Shown in pieces: positions 39,898-40,560 of a DNA stretch of 40,560 bases. Origin of the DNA: Sulfurihydrogenibium sp. (GTDB lineage: Bacteria > Aquificota > Aquificia > Aquificales > Hydrogenothermaceae); the NCBI GenBank assembly GCA_002878035.1, contig PNIU01000008.1, forward strand, positions 1 through 40,560. Direction: 5' to 3'. Numbering within the stretch: the first letter of the stretch is position 1; every line of letters begins with the position of its first letter. The notes under the pieces are model-generated. The model saw nothing but the letters and a program-made list of their open reading frames with translations. It had not been told where the DNA came from and did not search any database. The position numbers were made by a program, and so were the translations under genes.

Positions 39898-40555
39898 CGA
39901 ATATATAACCTAAACCTCTTATAGACTTTATATACTTGTGATTTTCATCTTCTATCTTACTCCTTAACCTTGATATGAGAACTTCCACAACATTACTATT
40001 TAGTTCGAAGGATATATCGTAAACTGCGTTGATAATATTCTCCCGTGTAATTATTTTCCCTTTGTTTAAGACAAAGTATCTTAAAAGTAAATACTCTTTG
40101 GCTGAAAGTTTAAGTGTTTGGCCAGATTTTTTAACGGTAGATTTTGCTAAATCTATTTCTAAGTCTCCGATGTTGATTATAGAAGATTTTATATCTTTAT
40201 CTCTTCTTAAAACTGCCCTTATCCTTGCTAAAAGTTCTTCAAAGTTAAAAGGTTTTGTTATGTAGTCGTCTGCTCCCAAATCAAGGGCTTCTATCTTACT
40301 TTTTATCTCATCTTTGGCAGTTAATATGATTATAGGCACTTTTACGTTTTTAGCTCTTAAGATTTTTATAACTTCTTTACCGTCTAACTTAGGAATCATA
40401 AGGTCAAGTATCACAACATCGTAATTTTGAGTGGATAGGTAGTTTAAAGCTTCCTCTCCATCGTAAACTAAATCTACAAGGTAATTTTCTTCTTCAAGTC
40501 CTTTCTTTATAAGCTTTCCTAACCTCTTCTCATCTTCAACTACCAGTATTTTCAT
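39881..40555 (-). CDS. OmpR-family response regulator
   Basis: VVEDEKRLG, VILDLMIPKLDG, LTAKDE, DYITKPF, winged-helix LSAKEYLLLRYFVLNKGKIITRENI. Confidence 0.95.
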   Translation of the reverse strand: MKILVVEDEKRLGKLIKKGLEEENYLVDLVYDGEEALNYLSTQNYDVVILDLMIPKLDGKEVIKILRAKNVKVPIIILTAKDEIKSKIEALDLGADDYITKPFNFEELLARIRAVLRRDKDIKSSIINIGDLEIDLAKSTVKKSGQTLKLSAKEYLLLRYFVLNKGKIITRENIINAVYDISFELNSNVVEVLISRLRSKIEDENHKYIKSIRGLGYIFDVFEE

Positions 40556-40560
40556 GGCTT

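Noticed and set aside
1-40560. CRISPR arrays, transposons, prophage or toxin-antitoxin loci
   Set aside because: No regularly spaced repeats, transposase or integrase motifs, or recognisable toxin pairs were seen on either strand

Overview
The window is dense, AT-rich bacterial chromosome. Gene content and order fit a thermophilic Aquificales-type genome, but that is an inference and I ran no database search. Core genes visible: tRNA-Ser(UGA), gatB-purB-miaB-DUF151, a DUF177-rpmF-plsX-fabH cluster (rpmF is missing from the supplied ORF track), dcd, an NtrC-type two-component pair, tlpA-ccdA, rpsU-yqeY-cvpA, ilvE, dnaA, a transaldolase, an M23 peptidase and leuA. Two tripartite RND efflux operons lie about 9 kb apart. 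The first is CzcA-like (TM4 motif DFGIIVD..EN). The second (30524-40555) is the most interesting locus. It is six head-to-tail overlapping genes: HAD phosphatase, class III aminotransferase, alpha/beta hydrolase, OMF, MFP and RND. They sit next to an OmpR-type response regulator/kinase pair. The hydrolase has a Cys in place of the nucleophilic Ser (GLCVGG), the RND lacks the CzcA-type TM4 Asp, and the sensor's extracytoplasmic loop has no Cys or His. Three GTAAT-type direct repeats lie in the gap just upstream of the six-gene run. Together these suggest a regulated small-molecule tailoring and export system rather than ordinary metal efflux. That is a hypothesis only. No CRISPR array, transposon or prophage was seen.
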